Notes under the pieces: generated by a model
The model's input: only the letters and a program-made list of their open reading frames with translations
Told to the model about the DNA's origin: nothing
Databases searched by the model: none
Shown: in pieces, positions 1 to 4,789 of the stretch
How positions within the stretch are numbered: the stretch's first letter is position 1
Layout: each line of letters opens with the position of its first letter
Position numbers and translations under genes: made by a program
NCBI GenBank assembly: GCA_002688155.1
Contig: NZCH01000040.1
Span: forward strand, 1 to 7,374
Source of the DNA: Phycisphaerae bacterium
Lineage (GTDB): Bacteria; Planctomycetota; Phycisphaerae; Phycisphaerales; Phycisphaeraceae
Reading direction: 5' to 3'
Length of the DNA: 7,374 nt

Positions 1-249
1 ACCCAGCGCGGCGGCAACCTGGGCCCGCAACTCGGCGGTTTCACACACCATATTGCCGCACAGATCCAGCGCGAACCAAATCAGCAACCGGTCGTCCTGT
101 TTCAGTGCAAGACACCGCCCCAACAGCGGCAAGTCGACTTCAGTCATGATCGGCGTCGTACCCCACGCGCCGTGCTCGGGATGAATCGCCGGGGTGAAGT
201 CGAAGCCGACCATGCTGGCGTGCAGTTTGTCTGACATCTTGTGTTCCAT
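1..249 (-). CDS. Neutral/alkaline ceramidase-like protein, N-terminal fragment (runs off left edge)
   Basis: The minus strand stays open from an ATG at 249 to the window edge and gives 83 residues. They match the pattern at the start of neutral/alkaline non-lysosomal ceramidase-type domains: a short strand with VGFDFTP (residues 14-20, usually 'vGvaraDITPP'), a Gly-rich stretch (HGAWGTTP, 26-33), an LPLLGRCLALKQ segment (40-51, usually 'pL.aRALvl.dg') and a hydrophobic strand ending in Asp (IWFALDLCGN, 57-66). Such proteins hydrolyse ceramide in known members, but many environmental homologues have no known substrate. No signal peptide is visible. The start is uncertain: ATG at 249 and ATG at 237 are both possible and neither has a good Shine-Dalgarno. 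It begins 12 bases after the stop of the upstream glycoside-hydrolase-like gene, so the two are probably one transcription unit. The catalytic zinc ligands lie outside the window. The family call is moderate; that the frame is coding is more secure. Confidence 0.55.
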   Translation of the reverse strand, partial: MEHKMSDKLHASMVGFDFTPAIHPEHGAWGTTPIMTEVDLPLLGRCLALKQDDRLLIWFALDLCGNMVCETAELRAQVAAALG

Positions 250-261
250 AATGTGCCGTGG

Positions 262-2094
262 TCATTCGAATACCAGTGTCCCAAATCGCAACGGGCTGTG
301 GAAACCGCCGAAGGTGGGGCTCCATGCCGCGATGTCAGGCACGAAGCGGTAGAAGTTCGCGTTCCACCGATCCCCCTTCGCGGGGCTTGGCGCGAGGTTG
401 GCGAAGGGGATGCGGACCTCAAGAATATACCGGCCGTTCACGGCGTGTGCAGCCGTCTGAACATCGGCACTCCACACGGGTGTACCGTGCACGCCCAGGC
501 CCGCGTCATGATCGACCAGCAGGTCACAGACGTCACCCAGAGCCGAGACCATGAATTGCGCGTAGCGCCTGGTTGACTGGCGGGGTGCGATAAAGATTTC
601 GACGCCATCAAACTCCCAGATCAGGGCGTTGTCGCGCCCGCGTTGCGGGACACGCAACACCTTGCCCTGGGCCAGGTCGCACGTAGCGCTGACATAAAGC
701 GCCTCGTTGTCCCAACAGATTTGAAACGTGGTTCGCACGGTAACCGGTTCATCATGCCGTGTTCGCGTGATATCCACAACGGCCGCATGTTTCCATGCGG
801 CGTCGTCGAGTCGGCCGTCGATTGTGATCGTGCTCTTTCGGCGTGGAACGCGAACGGTGGGCGTTACCCGCGGATCATCACGTCTGGGCCAGAGGCCTTT
901 GGGTGACGCCAGGAGCGTGTCGAGTTCTTTGTGTGTTTGCGTAAGCAGGTCGAGGTATTGTTTCGCGGTCGTTCCCGCCGCTCGGCCGTAGGGCGGCTTG
1001 AACGCCGTGGGATCATCCGTTCCGGGACAGGTCGTCAGCGCCCCGCCGAACCACGCCCACCAGCCGTCGGCGTACAGGGATGCAAACTTCGCATGTTTGG
1101 CGAAGGCTGCCGGTTCGTGATAGAGGATCATGTGGCCGCTGACATACAGCGCGGGCATGCCGGTCTCGCGGATGTGTTGCACGTTCGCCCACGTCTGTGG
1201 CCGCGGCCCGCTGGTGTATTCGCCCTCAGAAAACACAATGCAGGGAACGCGCGACGTGCCCAGGCCGCGCGTCATGCCCGGAATGTGTTCGAGCAGCGGC
1301 GCATATGCGAAGAAAAACGAAGGGTTGACCGCCTGGCATTGCGCGCGGATCGCGTCGTATTGCCGTTCGATGCGGCGTGCTGCGTGCTGCGAATAATGGG
1401 TAATGGCGCGATTGTCCGCGACCCAACTTCCGCGGCGCTCGCGCGGCACAGCCCGGTAGTGGGCCATCCAATCCGTGCTGTAATGACGCAGGTAGTTTGC
1501 GAAACAGTCGTCGCAGAAACAAGGACCCGGGTAGCCCGTGGCGTCGGACTCGTACATTTCCGTGTCGATGCTCATGCCGTGCGCCCCGCCCTTCGCCGCG
1601 CGCACCGCCCACCTGCCGATGTGGCGATCAATGTACGATGCGTCCAGCGGACAGCAACTACGATCATGCTCGTGGCCGACGCCGTCGCGGTACCGGCGGT
1701 ACGGCTGCTCATGCGCCGAGCCGTAGAACCACTTGATCATCATCGGCAGGTCAAGTTGCCGGGCGACCTGGACGTTCTTCGGCAGGCGCGTTTCCATGTC
1801 GGACGACGTCGAGCGGTTCTTCCGGTCGACGCCCATATACACCACGACGAGATTGAAGTCCGCATCTTTGAGCACCTGGCCAACGGTGACGTCCAGGCCG
1901 GGGTACATCCTGTAAAGATCGCCTGGAATCCAGATACCGCGCACTTTTTGCGTCATCAGCCGCCGCATCGCGGGGTCGACCTCAGTGACCGGCTCGGGCG
2001 TAGTCGTGATGGGTGTCAGATCGAGCAACGGCTGATCACTCAGCGCGACTGAAGTGAGCAGACACAACACGGGTATGAACACGATCCACCGCAT
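262..2094 (-). CDS. Secreted glycoside-hydrolase-like protein with C-terminal CBM9-like domain
   Basis: This is a 610-residue protein. Residues 1-19 form a signal peptide (MRW, then a hydrophobic core, ending A-L-S before D20), so it is probably exported. The ATG at 2094 is chosen over the in-frame ATG at 2124 because it is preceded by GGAG at 5 bases and puts the signal peptide at the N-terminus. Residues about 50-400 look like a clan-A-type TIM barrel (VRGIWIPGDLY at 51, FNLVVVYMGVD at 80, GMSIDTEMY at 173, WWAWFGG at 345). A CFCDDCF motif gives Cys192, Cys194 and Cys197, with Cys147/148 about 44 residues earlier, which is the spacing of the zinc cluster of GH42 beta-galactosidases. Acid/base candidate Glu179 follows Thr rather than the usual Asn; nucleophile candidates are Glu290 or Glu292. 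Residues about 422-610 are CBM9-like (TITIDGRLDDAAW, DGVEIFIAP, final RFGTLVF). The role is probably polysaccharide or glycan degradation outside the cytoplasm; the substrate and even catalytic activity are unproven. It is followed closely by the ceramidase-like gene. Confidence 0.8.
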   Translation of the reverse strand: MRWIVFIPVLCLLTSVALSDQPLLDLTPITTTPEPVTEVDPAMRRLMTQKVRGIWIPGDLYRMYPGLDVTVGQVLKDADFNLVVVYMGVDRKNRSTSSDMETRLPKNVQVARQLDLPMMIKWFYGSAHEQPYRRYRDGVGHEHDRSCCPLDASYIDRHIGRWAVRAAKGGAHGMSIDTEMYESDATGYPGPCFCDDCFANYLRHYSTDWMAHYRAVPRERRGSWVADNRAITHYSQHAARRIERQYDAIRAQCQAVNPSFFFAYAPLLEHIPGMTRGLGTSRVPCIVFSEGEYTSGPRPQTWANVQHIRETGMPALYVSGHMILYHEPAAFAKHAKFASLYADGWWAWFGGALTTCPGTDDPTAFKPPYGRAAGTTAKQYLDLLTQTHKELDTLLASPKGLWPRRDDPRVTPTVRVPRRKSTITIDGRLDDAAWKHAAVVDITRTRHDEPVTVRTTFQICWDNEALYVSATCDLAQGKVLRVPQRGRDNALIWEFDGVEIFIAPRQSTRRYAQFMVSALGDVCDLLVDHDAGLGVHGTPVWSADVQTAAHAVNGRYILEVRIPFANLAPSPAKGDRWNANFYRFVPDIAAWSPTFGGFHSPLRFGTLVFE

Positions 2095-2099
2095 TTTCG

Positions 2100-2103
2100 C
2101 TCC
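2100..2103 (-). promoter_or_regulatory. Ribosome binding site of the glycoside-hydrolase-like gene
   Basis: On the minus strand GGAG lies five bases before the ATG at 2094. This decides the start in favour of the 610-residue form with an N-terminal signal peptide. The alternative start at 2124 would place ten polar residues before the hydrophobic segment. Confidence 0.65.
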
Positions 2104-2139
2104 ATGGTGACGGGCAGACGCCACGGTTGTCCGGGCAGA

Positions 2140-2409
2140 TCATGACTCACCGGGCATCTTGGATATCACGACGCGTCGGCCCTGCTTCCGGGCGATTCGC
2201 GCCGCCTCGAGTAAGGCGATGAGTTCGATGATGTGCTCATAAGTAAATGGGTGGTTTGCCGTTGTCGACCATGCCATGATATAGGGTGATAATCGCTGTG
2301 CCACCACTGAGGAATTCCCTGTTACCGATGCCGGGTCATGGTCTTGCCATGACATGAGCCAAATCACCTTGCACGGGTGGTGCAAGTGCAACACGATCCG
2401 GTAACGCAT
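2140..2409 (-). CDS. Doubtful small ORF, 89 residues, unrecognised
   Basis: An ATG at 2409 opens an 89-residue frame with GGGG six bases upstream as a possible Shine-Dalgarno. I do not recognise the product. The C-terminal third looks most protein-like: an amphipathic, charged helix (YEHIIELIALLEAARIARKQ, residues about 58-77) followed by GRRVVISKMPGES. The middle part uses codons poor in G/C at third positions (GCA, GTA, ACA, TTA, TCA), unlike the neighbouring genes, and a perfect dyad repeat falls inside the N-terminal coding part. Twenty-one bases before the ATG there is a TAA in the same frame (2431-2433), and the frame is open again upstream of that. The stop is 45 bases before the glycoside-hydrolase-like gene, so if real it would lead that operon. 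It could equally be chance, or the remnant of a decayed gene. Confidence 0.25.
   Translation of the reverse strand: MRYRIVLHLHHPCKVIWLMSWQDHDPASVTGNSSVVAQRLSPYIMAWSTTANHPFTYEHIIELIALLEAARIARKQGRRVVISKMPGES
2368..2386. repeat. Perfect inverted repeat CTTGCAC-N5-GTGCAAG
   Basis: Two perfect 7-base arms flank a 5-base GGGTG spacer. A further half-site GTGCAAC follows at 2386-2392, and a related site CTTG-TG-CAAG is at 2582-2591. The arrangement could be an operator for a dimeric regulator acting on either divergent operon, or a hairpin in a transcript. There is no T-run after it on the plus strand, so it is not an intrinsic terminator in that direction. Its function is unknown. Confidence 0.45.
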
Positions 2410-2648
2410 CGCCAGCCCCTGCCCCTGGTCTTAGGCCGCATCCTGCGCAACCGACGCTTGGCAGACGATCCCGGCCGGATCAACCTCCATGTCACCAAGA
2501 CTCCTTTCACGCTGGACCCGTGGTACGACCAGCACCCGTACGGCGCGGCGTTTCGCTTCTTTCAAACACGACCGGCATGTGCTTGTGCAAGATGATTCAG
2601 CGAATTTCGCGATGCCACCGACTTGCATCTCGCCGCGACGGAGCACGT

Positions 2649-2677
2649 TTGACACGCGCATACCGCTCGGATAACTT
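2649..2677 (+). promoter_or_regulatory. Candidate sigma70-type promoter for the ATP synthase operon
   Basis: A perfect TTGACA (2649-2654) is followed after 17 bases by TAACTT (2672-2677). The latter matches TATAAT at the three most conserved positions (first T, second A, last T). Transcription would begin near 2684, leaving a leader of about 20 bases before the atpZ start. The motif is based on the E. coli consensus, which may not hold closely in this organism. Confidence 0.45.
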
Positions 2678-2678
2678 G

Positions 2679-2694
2679 CCCGCCCGAGGGCGGG
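2679..2694 (+). promoter_or_regulatory. GC-only inverted repeat covering the atpZ ribosome binding site
   Basis: CCCGCCC (2679-2685) and GGGCGGG (2688-2694) are perfect complements. They would form a six-pair stem with a CGAG loop. The right arm contains the first three bases of the GGGAG Shine-Dalgarno (2692-2696), so folding would hide it. If transcription starts near 2684, as the promoter candidate predicts, the left arm would be largely absent from the mRNA. The hairpin would then matter only for transcripts starting farther upstream. Confidence 0.45.
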
Positions 2695-2696
2695 AG
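2692..2696 (+). promoter_or_regulatory. Ribosome binding site of atpZ
   Basis: GGGAG lies six bases before a GTG at 2703. This supports the GTG as the true start, giving a 71-residue AtpZ-sized product, rather than the in-frame ATG at 2520, which would add 61 residues of Arg-rich sequence without family resemblance. Confidence 0.7.
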
Positions 2697-2702
2697 CCAT
2701 CC

Positions 2703-2918
2703 GTGAAACAAACAACCAACAAGCCCGAAGGTTGGGCTGTCGCGGGGATGGGGTTTGAGATCGCGGGCATGGTGGGTGTCTGTTGTTTGGCCGGCTACGG
2801 CCTGGACCGCTGGCTGGAGACCAAACCATGGTTGCTGCTCACCGGCGCAATTGTGGGAATTATCATCGGACTTTACCAACTGATTCGCGCCGCGATCAAG
2901 ATGAATAAACCCCGGTAA
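2703..2918 (+). CDS. atpZ: AtpZ/AtpI-family small membrane protein
   Basis: A 71-residue protein starting at GTG 2703, with GGGAG six bases upstream. It has two membrane helices: residues about 12-34 (GWAVAGMGFEIAGMVGVCCLAGYG) and 43-62 (WLLLTGAIVGIIIGLYQLIR). Between them is the family hallmark GYGLDRWLETKPW (31-43), seen in AtpZ proteins as a conserved Gly-x-x-Asp-Arg and a Pro-aromatic before the second helix. Size and position at the head of an atp operon fit the family, and the C-terminus is basic (KMNKPR). Family members have been linked to magnesium/calcium handling or to assembly of the ATP synthase with AtpI; the exact role is not settled. The next gene starts 15 bases after the stop. 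Family assignment is strong; function is known only from the family. Confidence 0.85.
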   Translation: MKQTTNKPEGWAVAGMGFEIAGMVGVCCLAGYGLDRWLETKPWLLLTGAIVGIIIGLYQLIRAAIKMNKPR

Positions 2919-2933
2919 GAGTCCTCAACTGCA

Positions 2934-3380
2934 ATGAGTCGTCAGAGCCACCCAGTTGTGTTTCCGTTGAAGGCCGCGGCACTGTCGGTGTCCGCTACGG
3001 CGATTGTGACGGCGCTGCTGCTGCTGTGGGCGACCATGGCGATGACCGACAACGATGCCAGCGCGGTGACCGGAGTCGCGCTGATCAGCGTTGCGGTCTG
3101 GCTGATGGGCGTTGCAGGTGTGCCCGTACTTGCGTCGTGCGCGCAGCGCGGGCCGATGGCCGCCGGGCAGGCGTTCCTGGCATTGTCGGGCGCGCGCATG
3201 CTGATGACTCTGGTCGTGGCGATGGTTTTAATCCTGGTCATGGGGATGCCCGCCACACCGACACTGCTCTCGGGCGCTGTGATCTTTCAACCGGTGCTGA
3301 TTGTCGAGATTTTGTTTCTTCTTCGGCTCGGACGCCAATTCCCCGGGCCCGTGCCCAGTACAGGCGAGCCCGGCGCATGA
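2934..3380 (+). CDS. atpI: AtpI-like membrane protein
   Basis: A 148-residue, strongly hydrophobic protein with four likely membrane helices (about 13-37, 46-68, 82-104 and 110-131) and a short basic N-terminus. The C-terminal tail is rich in Pro and Gly (RLGRQFPGPVPSTGEPGA). Length, four-helix topology and placement between atpZ and atpB match AtpI (ATP synthase protein I). AtpI helps assemble the c-ring in some bacteria and is not essential for the mature enzyme. The sequence itself is poorly conserved, so the name depends heavily on context. The Shine-Dalgarno before ATG 2934 is weak (AAGAG, 12 bases away), suggesting coupling to atpZ translation. An Arg (residue 88) sits at the entry of the third helix. 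The stop codon overlaps the atpB start in an ATGA junction. Confidence 0.65.
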   Translation: MSRQSHPVVFPLKAAALSVSATAIVTALLLLWATMAMTDNDASAVTGVALISVAVWLMGVAGVPVLASCAQRGPMAAGQAFLALSGARMLMTLVVAMVLILVMGMPATPTLLSGAVIFQPVLIVEILFLLRLGRQFPGPVPSTGEPGA

Positions 3381-4267
3381 TTGAACCGCTGATACCAGTT
3401 CTGGGCGCGTCCAACCCCGTCGGACACGTGATTGACCGGCCGCTGATCACCAGCCCGGACGGGGCGATATGGTATGTCAGCAACGTCACCGTCATGCTCG
3501 CGCTGGCGACGGTGGTCACCATGCTGATCGTGATTCCCGCGGCGCGGAGGATCGCGACGGGCAAGGGTCGGACCGTTGACGACATGCGCGCCCAGGGCGC
3601 GCTCGCCAATTTCGTCGAAGCTGTCTGCCTGTACCTGCGCGACGAAATCTTTCGGCCGATCCTCGGTGACCAGACCGACAAGTTCATGCCCATGCTCTGG
3701 ACCTTCTTCTGGTTCATCCTGGTGTGCAATGCGCTGGGGCTGGTGCCGCTTGTTGATGTGACCGGCGGCTTGTTGGGTCTGAATCACGGGCACGGCATCG
3801 GCGGCACCGCCACGCAGTCAATCTGGGTGACATCCGCGCTGGCCGTCACCGCTTTTTTGTACTGGAACATCAACGGCCTGATCAAAGACACGAAGGGCTA
3901 CTTCGCCCACCTGACCCAAGGCGCGCCGTGGTACATCTGGCCGATCATTGTTCCCGTCGAAATACTGGGGACATTCATCAAGCCGTTCGCGCTGGCTCTG
4001 CGTCTTTTTGCAAATATGACGGGCGGGCACGTGTTGATGGCGGCGCTGTTCGGGTTCGTGCTGTCGCTGTTCAAGGCGTTCGGTGTGCTGGGACTGGGCA
4101 TCGGGCTGATCCCGTTGCTCGGCGCGGTCGCCATCTTCATGCTTGAAATCCTGGTCGCTTTTCTCCAGGCGTTCATCTTTACGTTTCTGACGGGGCTGTT
4201 TCTCGGGCAGTTGGTCGTGCATCACCACGAAGAGCACGAGGAGCACAGCGCAGCGGTCGAACATTGA
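3377..4267 (+). CDS. atpB: F1Fo ATP synthase subunit a
   Basis: A 296-residue membrane protein, the stator half-channel subunit of Fo. The ATG at 3377 overlaps the preceding stop (ATGA), so translation is probably coupled. Hydrophobic segments lie at about 34-56, 105-126, 148-165, 186-211, 219-248 and 250-281. The essential arginine is Arg209 in KPFALALRLFANMTGGH (202-218), matching E. coli Arg210. The last helix carries EILVAFLQAFIFTF (257-270), with Gln264 matching E. coli Gln252. Where E. coli has Glu219 and His245, this protein has His218 and Glu257, a reciprocal swap known from mitochondrial and many bacterial enzymes. The tail after 281 is rich in His and Glu (HHHEEHEEHSAAVEH). It works with the c-ring to pass protons across the membrane. 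Identification is secure. Confidence 0.97.
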   Translation: MIEPLIPVLGASNPVGHVIDRPLITSPDGAIWYVSNVTVMLALATVVTMLIVIPAARRIATGKGRTVDDMRAQGALANFVEAVCLYLRDEIFRPILGDQTDKFMPMLWTFFWFILVCNALGLVPLVDVTGGLLGLNHGHGIGGTATQSIWVTSALAVTAFLYWNINGLIKDTKGYFAHLTQGAPWYIWPIIVPVEILGTFIKPFALALRLFANMTGGHVLMAALFGFVLSLFKAFGVLGLGIGLIPLLGAVAIFMLEILVAFLQAFIFTFLTGLFLGQLVVHHHEEHEEHSAAVEH

Positions 4268-4303
4268 ACGATGATAAAACGTCCCCATCGGTCGAGTAGG
4301 GCG

Positions 4304-4323
4304 GCCGTCGAGCCGGCGACGGC
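4304..4323 (+). promoter_or_regulatory. Stem-loop between atpB and atpE (first)
   Basis: GCCGTCG (4304-4310) and CGACGGC (4317-4323) form a perfect seven-pair stem with a six-base loop. No T-run follows, so it is not an intrinsic terminator. It may protect or delimit the atpE part of the mRNA; that is an inference from position. Confidence 0.5.
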
Positions 4324-4339
4324 ACCGGGGATATGACCC

Positions 4340-4358
4340 GCCGCGTCTCTACCGCGGC
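4340..4358 (+). promoter_or_regulatory. Stem-loop between atpB and atpE (second)
   Basis: GCCGCG (4340-4345) and CGCGGC (4353-4358) pair perfectly around a seven-base loop TCTCTAC. It ends 12 bases before the atpE Shine-Dalgarno and leaves that site unpaired. Together with the first stem-loop it makes the 115-base atpB-atpE gap unusually structured. Confidence 0.45.
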
Positions 4359-4370
4359 ACAACGTACGAC

Positions 4371-4375
4371 AGGAG
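4371..4375 (+). promoter_or_regulatory. Strong ribosome binding site of atpE
   Basis: AGGAG lies seven bases before ATG 4383. It is the best Shine-Dalgarno in the operon, which fits the need for many c subunits per enzyme. Confidence 0.8.
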
Positions 4376-4382
4376 TTCTGTC

Positions 4383-4733
4383 ATGAGGAAGTCTTTCATT
4401 CTGTTTGGGTTGGTGGGCGTGATCATGTTGTTCACGGCGGCGCCCCTCGCGATGGCCGAGGATGCGGCTGAGCCCGAAGGCATGGCGCTGACCGTCGAAG
4501 GCGGCGGCATGTCCATCCCCGGCATCGCCAAAGCCGGCGCCGCGATCGGCGCGGGACTGGCGATCATCGGTGGCGGGCGCGGCATCGGCACCATCGGTTC
4601 GTCCGCCGTCGAGTCGATTGCACGACAGCCCGAAGCGGTCGGCAGTATCTTTCAGAACATGATTATTTCGGCGGCCCTGATCGAGGGGGCGACCCTGTTT
4701 GCGGTCGTCGTCGCCTTGTTGGCGGCACTCTAA
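4383..4733 (+). CDS. atpE: F1Fo ATP synthase subunit c, with N-terminal signal-peptide extension
   Basis: A 116-residue protein, longer than the usual 70-90. Residues 1-25 form a typical signal peptide (basic MRK, hydrophobic core, AMA before E26), and a short acidic/Gly-rich linker (26-46) follows. The mature hairpin would be about 91 residues. Helix 1 is about 47-77, with the Gly-rich stretch GAGLAIIGGGRGIGTIG (56-72). The polar loop is ARQPEA (80-85) and helix 2 about 88-115. Glu101 in SAALIEGATLF is the ion-carrying carboxylate. The residues typical of sodium rings (Gln in helix 1, Ser/Thr right after the Glu) are absent, so a proton ring is inferred. Arg66 in the middle of helix 1 is odd; it aligns with E. 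coli Ile26. The gene has a strong Shine-Dalgarno and is flanked by stem-loops. Identification is secure. Confidence 0.96.
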   Translation: MRKSFILFGLVGVIMLFTAAPLAMAEDAAEPEGMALTVEGGGMSIPGIAKAGAAIGAGLAIIGGGRGIGTIGSSAVESIARQPEAVGSIFQNMIISAALIEGATLFAVVVALLAAL

Positions 4734-4745
4734 GAGACACACTGT

Positions 4746-4773
4746 CCACCGCGCGGCTGACGCCGCACGGTGG
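4746..4773 (+). promoter_or_regulatory. Strong stem-loop between atpE and atpF
   Basis: CCACCG (4746-4751) pairs with CGGTGG (4768-4773). After one C/A mismatch, GCGGC (4753-4757) pairs with GCCGC (4762-4766), closing a TGAC loop. This 28-base hairpin starts 12 bases after the atpE stop and ends four bases before the atpF Shine-Dalgarno. With no T-run it is not a classical terminator. It is well placed to block 3' decay and favour atpE over downstream genes, which is inference. Confidence 0.6.
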
Positions 4774-4777
4774 CGTT

Positions 4778-4781
4778 GGAG
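4778..4781 (+). promoter_or_regulatory. Ribosome binding site of atpF
   Basis: GGAG lies eight bases before ATG 4790. This supports that start over the ATG three codons later (4799), which would be 17 bases away. Confidence 0.65.
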
Positions 4782-4789
4782 ACGACACG

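Larger units (their letters stand above)
2125..2702. other. Divergent intergenic region between the hydrolase operon and the ATP synthase operon
   Basis: These roughly 580 bases separate the leftward gene starting at 2094 from the rightward operon starting at 2703. Apart from the doubtful 89-residue minus-strand ORF, I find no convincing gene. Overlapping frames at 2377-2595, 2489-2674 (plus) and 2431-2655 (minus) are Arg/Cys-rich or have no recognisable pattern. The stretch contains a perfect inverted repeat (2368-2386), another TGCAAG-type symmetric site (2582-2591), a promoter candidate (2649-2677) and a GC-rich inverted repeat (2679-2694). No tRNA, CRISPR array or insertion sequence ends are seen. 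Confidence 0.6.

Noticed and set aside
931..2052. 373-codon plus-strand frame opposite the glycoside-hydrolase-like gene
   Set aside because: It is in the same codon register antisense to a gene with a signal peptide and two recognisable domains, and its product is Arg/Val/Ala-rich without family patterns.
2368..2400. Sigma54 promoter near the TTGCA motifs
   Set aside because: No TGGCAC element occurs at the required spacing on either strand.
2520..2702. 61-codon upstream extension of atpZ
   Set aside because: The GTG at 2703 has a good Shine-Dalgarno and gives a normal AtpZ length. The extension is Arg-rich and lacks membrane or family features.
3026..3376. 117-codon upstream extension of atpB
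   Set aside because: It overlaps the atpI-like gene in another frame and is Arg/Asp/Gly-rich. Subunit a aligns from ATG 3377, which overlaps the preceding stop.
4304..4358. Intrinsic terminator between atpB and atpE
   Set aside because: Neither stem-loop is followed by a T-run, and the operon clearly continues.
4383..4733. Sodium-translocating ATP synthase
   Set aside because: The Gln in helix 1 and the Ser/Thr next to the ion-binding Glu that mark sodium-type c subunits are absent.
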